Source of the DNA: a candidate division CSSED10-310 bacterium
Lineage (GTDB): Bacteria; CSSED10-310; JAFGJC01
Assembly (NCBI GenBank): GCA_016929305.1
Contig: JAFGJC010000370.1
Location: 1-7,811 of the forward strand
Reading direction: 5' to 3'
Length of the DNA stretch: 7,811 nt
Shown here: one piece after another, positions 4,926 through 7,811 of the stretch
Layout: each line of letters opens with the position of its first letter
Numbering within the stretch: the first letter of the stretch is position 1
The notes under the pieces: generated by a model
Seen by the model: only the letters and a program-made list of their open reading frames with translations
Told to the model about the DNA's origin: nothing
Database searches by the model: none
Translations under genes and position numbers: made by a program

Positions 4926-7750
4926 TTTATACTCTCTTGAATAATCATGCCGCCTTCTTGCTGAAAACGAATCTTGCGGCCTTTTGGAACCACTTTGATT
5001 TGAAATTCCTGTTTCGTTCCGGAATACAAATGAATCATTTGCTGATTCGGTTCAAATTGGTGATATTCTGGCAAATTGGTTTCATAGCATTTTAAGATCC
5101 AATCACCGGGTCTGAGTTCATCAAAACAAAACGAACCGTCCTCTTTGGTGACTCGGCGATGAATTTCTTCTTGACATTGTACTTCGACTACGATGCCGGA
5201 CAGACAGTAAGCTTCAACCAATTTGGTTTTCCCATTGGTCACAAAACTTCTTGAACGGTTTATCTTGTCGCGGCTGCTACCGCTGACATAGAATTCATCC
5301 AAATGATTGTTCATTTCCTGAGAGCTAAAATGATCGGATGAATCATTTACTACCGTATAAACACATACATTCCCGCATATCTGTGAACCATCTGCGATTT
5401 GAACATTAATTTCCTGCTCCGATTGGCCTGAAACGCTAATTTTCATCGGAGTCTTCTCAACGGTAACTCGATTCATACCGATACTCGCCTTGTCTACCGT
5501 GAGGTAATAATCATTGGGTTTAAGTGCAGGAAATATAAAGTATCCCTCCTTATCAGTGGCAGCCATTGATCCATTTATCCGAATCAAGGCATCACGAATC
5601 GGTTCACCCGTGATGTAATCATGAATTGTACCACGTACAACTCCGATGTTCCGCTTTTTACTGATAGGTACTGCAAAAGGTGCTGTATAATTAAAAAGGA
5701 ACGCCGTGTCATCTCTGTTTTGTAATTGACCAATTATTGTCTTCCTTGCCCTAAATGAGATTGAATGGTCATTGACAAAACGATGCTGTGCGCTTAGTTC
5801 AACCAGATTTCGGTCCTGATAATAATCTTCAATGGAGTGATTATTCTGGTAATAAAATCTGACATCCGTTCTTTCATGAACATTAAATGACGTATTGAAT
5901 CCAAATGTCATAATTTCAGATTTTTGACCCGAATATCGGATATTGTTATCGTATTGGACAAAACCCTGAATATACTGACGCGGTGAGGGGGACCAGCGAA
6001 CTGTACCAATTGCTTTTTCCATTCCTGCTTTCATTTGAGTCAGATAATTGCGCGTTTCCCCCAATTCGGCAGAGCCATGAAAACTGATTTGATTATAGCT
6101 TTTTGATAAATCAAATCGAACAGTTCTTTCATTATAATTGAATTTTGGGACATCAAACCGATCTTTGATATTTCTATCCCACAATGTCACCCTTAAATCA
6201 GTATTACCTAGCATGCGGTACAAAAGCACTATGTTATAGATTTTCTCATAGGGAGCCGAATACCGGGTTGTATCAAGATCAAAATTTTCTTTATTATGCC
6301 GGACCGATGCACTCAGATTAATTTTTTTAGTTAAAGCAAAACTAAAACCAGAGTACAGATAATCAGTATTTTCATAATAACCTGGGAATTTATTGTCAGC
6401 GTAAATCTTTTTGAAATAATAACGTACAGCTTTTTGAGATCCTGCAAGATTCAGGTGATAGGATCTCTTGATGTCCCCATCAAATTTCGCTTGTGCATAT
6501 TCAATCTCAATATCTGTCTTATCAATTGAGGAGATGTTGCCTTTAATACTATAAATGTCGTTTTCAGTATCCCTGGTATATTTTCGTAAATAATTTAATC
6601 CTATCTGATTCTTGCCAAAAATCGTATACTTCATATAACCGGCAACTTCTTTTTTCGCCATCCAAGTCCATCGGGATTTATGAAAAAATCCACCAAAAAG
6701 CAGATTATTAAACTTGTAATTGCCTTCAATACCTCGACCATAGCGAAAATTTTCGGTTAACTGGGTTAAGGAAAAATTACGATCTCCGAGATAAATGTTT
6801 AAGCTATTACTCATATAACTGAATTGATACTCATCATAATCACCCAATATAGAAGTTTCATAGGTATCCGGCCCACGAAGTCTCAATTTGATTTCTTTTT
6901 CTTTGTTGGGATCAATAAATCCTTCTAATGCAATATTTCCCTGATACCCAAACTTTGAATCACTGTTTTCTTGATAGACTCCCGAAATTTTCACATTCCC
7001 ATTGATCTTATTGTACAGACTCATTCTATCCATTTTATTAGGAATTACTGTGACACTGCTAGTCACTTCAGCCATTGATTTTGAAGTGCCGCTTATTGTC
7101 GCTTTCAATAGAACATGATGTTTGTATTCATACATCAATTTCTCATCAGTAATCACATTCACTGATATCTCTTCACTTGCTCCCGCGGCCAATATAATTT
7201 CAGAATTATCAATTTGGGTGACCAAATCTTTATTGGATTGAGTGGATAGGTCAATATTTTGCTTAATATTGCTCGCATTCGTGATGATCGCCTTGATCGT
7301 GTAGGCCTCACCCGAAAACACAAACTCAGGCTCAGAAATCAGATTGATATCAACACCGATGACGGGCAATACATTGACTTTCACTTCATAATAATCAGAA
7401 ACTGAGGGATATTTCCTGGATCTTACATGATAAGTGATAGTGTATTCACCGCTTTTTACACTTCTCGGAATGAAAAAACTTACAAGTCGTATTTCTGTTT
7501 GATTTGCATTGAGGATAAACGGAAATTCTTGTGTAATGGATTTCCAATTCTTGGGCAACTCAACATCACCAATGAACTCATCTGCTTCGGAACCCTCATT
7601 CACCACTTTTAACAGAACCGTCACAGATTGTATATTGCTAATCTCTATGACTTCGTCATTATAAGGACGAACTCTCACAGCCTGCTCTTCTGCAGGAAGC
7701 ATATTCGCAAGTGTTACGAAGATCAGGATTATTTTATATGAGAGTTTCAT
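4922..7750 (-). CDS. Large outer-membrane beta-barrel protein with N-terminal NEW3/Ig-like and C-terminal carboxypeptidase-regulatory-like domains (usher-like candidate)
   Basis: Secreted protein of 942 residues. A signal peptide (1-20, likely cut at MLPA/EEQ) precedes two Ig-like domains: about 25-128, with NEW3-like VVNEGSEADEF and LPKNWK, and about 132-237. Residues about 245-695 are rich in aromatic, alternating strands with short turns, as in a beta-barrel, and include YLGDRNFSLTQL and YGRGIEG (319-343). The barrel appears to end at LFNYTAPFAVP. A carboxypeptidase-regulatory-like domain follows (about 703-785: VVRGTIHDYITGEPIRDALI, then TDKEGYFIFPAL), then a second similar domain (about 790-925) split by a polar insertion. 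All six cysteines lie in 792-888. Barrel plus flanking Ig-like domains and a coupled small secreted subunit recalls ushers of the chaperone-usher pathway, but no chaperone is visible, and a transporter or adhesin is also possible. No clear Shine-Dalgarno precedes the ATG; the signal peptide supports this start. The gene is visibly AT-richer than its neighbours. Confidence 0.85.
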   Translation of the reverse strand: MKLSYKIILIFVTLANMLPAEEQAVRVRPYNDEVIEISNIQSVTVLLKVVNEGSEADEFIGDVELPKNWKSITQEFPFILNANQTEIRLVSFFIPRSVKSGEYTITYHVRSRKYPSVSDYYEVKVNVLPVIGVDINLISEPEFVFSGEAYTIKAIITNASNIKQNIDLSTQSNKDLVTQIDNSEIILAAGASEEISVNVITDEKLMYEYKHHVLLKATISGTSKSMAEVTSSVTVIPNKMDRMSLYNKINGNVKISGVYQENSDSKFGYQGNIALEGFIDPNKEKEIKLRLRGPDTYETSILGDYDEYQFSYMSNSLNIYLGDRNFSLTQLTENFRYGRGIEGNYKFNNLLFGGFFHKSRWTWMAKKEVAGYMKYTIFGKNQIGLNYLRKYTRDTENDIYSIKGNISSIDKTDIEIEYAQAKFDGDIKRSYHLNLAGSQKAVRYYFKKIYADNKFPGYYENTDYLYSGFSFALTKKINLSASVRHNKENFDLDTTRYSAPYEKIYNIVLLYRMLGNTDLRVTLWDRNIKDRFDVPKFNYNERTVRFDLSKSYNQISFHGSAELGETRNYLTQMKAGMEKAIGTVRWSPSPRQYIQGFVQYDNNIRYSGQKSEIMTFGFNTSFNVHERTDVRFYYQNNHSIEDYYQDRNLVELSAQHRFVNDHSISFRARKTIIGQLQNRDDTAFLFNYTAPFAVPISKKRNIGVVRGTIHDYITGEPIRDALIRINGSMAATDKEGYFIFPALKPNDYYLTVDKASIGMNRVTVEKTPMKISVSGQSEQEINVQIADGSQICGNVCVYTVVNDSSDHFSSQEMNNHLDEFYVSGSSRDKINRSRSFVTNGKTKLVEAYCLSGIVVEVQCQEEIHRRVTKEDGSFCFDELRPGDWILKCYETNLPEYHQFEPNQQMIHLYSGTKQEFQIKVVPKGRKIRFQQEGGMIIQESIK

Positions 7751-7811
7751 TTTTCTATTTTATTGTGCCTTTCAATTCACAGTTTATCTATTTTCTTTAT
7801 AATATATTACA
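7751..7811. other. AT-rich region upstream of the barrel gene
   Basis: It contains only A/T-rich sequence with no Shine-Dalgarno in front of the ATG at 7750. TATAAA-like and TAATAT strings are present on the minus strand, but no -35 can be assigned before the window ends. Whether the barrel gene is first in its operon cannot be told. Confidence 0.4.

Noticed and set aside
7427..7612. Plus-strand 61-codon open frame opposite the start of the barrel gene
   Set aside because: It is antisense to the NEW3-like domain and in AT-rich sequence where such frames arise by chance.

Overview
The window suggests a Gram-negative bacterium, because it encodes a large outer-membrane beta-barrel protein and secreted partners. 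Its base composition is moderate and uneven, and where promoters are readable they are of the sigma-70 type (-35/-10). The asparaginyl-tRNA synthetase resembles the Bacillus-type enzyme from memory. I cannot place the phylum; an FCB-adjacent candidate lineage is a guess from the barrel-protein architecture. All supportable genes lie on the minus strand, so transcription runs from high to low coordinates. No tRNA, rRNA, CRISPR array, insertion sequence or integrase is visible.

Layout in transcription order: (1) 7750-4922, a 942-residue secreted protein with a signal peptide, N-terminal Ig/NEW3-like domains, a central region patterned like an outer-membrane beta-barrel, and C-terminal carboxypeptidase-regulatory-like domains holding all six of its cysteines. 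(2) 4925-4425, a 166-residue secreted, all-beta, pilin-like protein whose start overlaps the stop of the barrel gene (ATGA). (3) 4346-3186, a membrane protein with two tandem copies of a two-helix module, a coiled coil and a GAF domain, with no catalytic output. (4) 3100-773, a hybrid histidine kinase with the same two modules, coiled coil and GAF domain, followed by HisKA, HATPase and receiver domains. A rho-independent terminator follows at 661-693. (5) 535-1, the 5' part of asnS with its own good promoter, running off the window edge.

The most interesting content is a pair of paralogous sensors. Between them they carry four copies of a gapless 35-residue motif (Y-W-x2-E-x2-R-D ... F-x2-G ... 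F-x-P ... W-M-R-x-L) in two-helix membrane modules, and one of the pair has no kinase. They sit directly downstream of a translationally coupled barrel-plus-small-secreted-protein pair that could be an unconventional surface assembly or export unit. A functional link between the sensors and the surface proteins is inferred from gene order only. A 17-base element (15/17 identical) covers the predicted -35 regions of both asnS and the kinase-less sensor gene.
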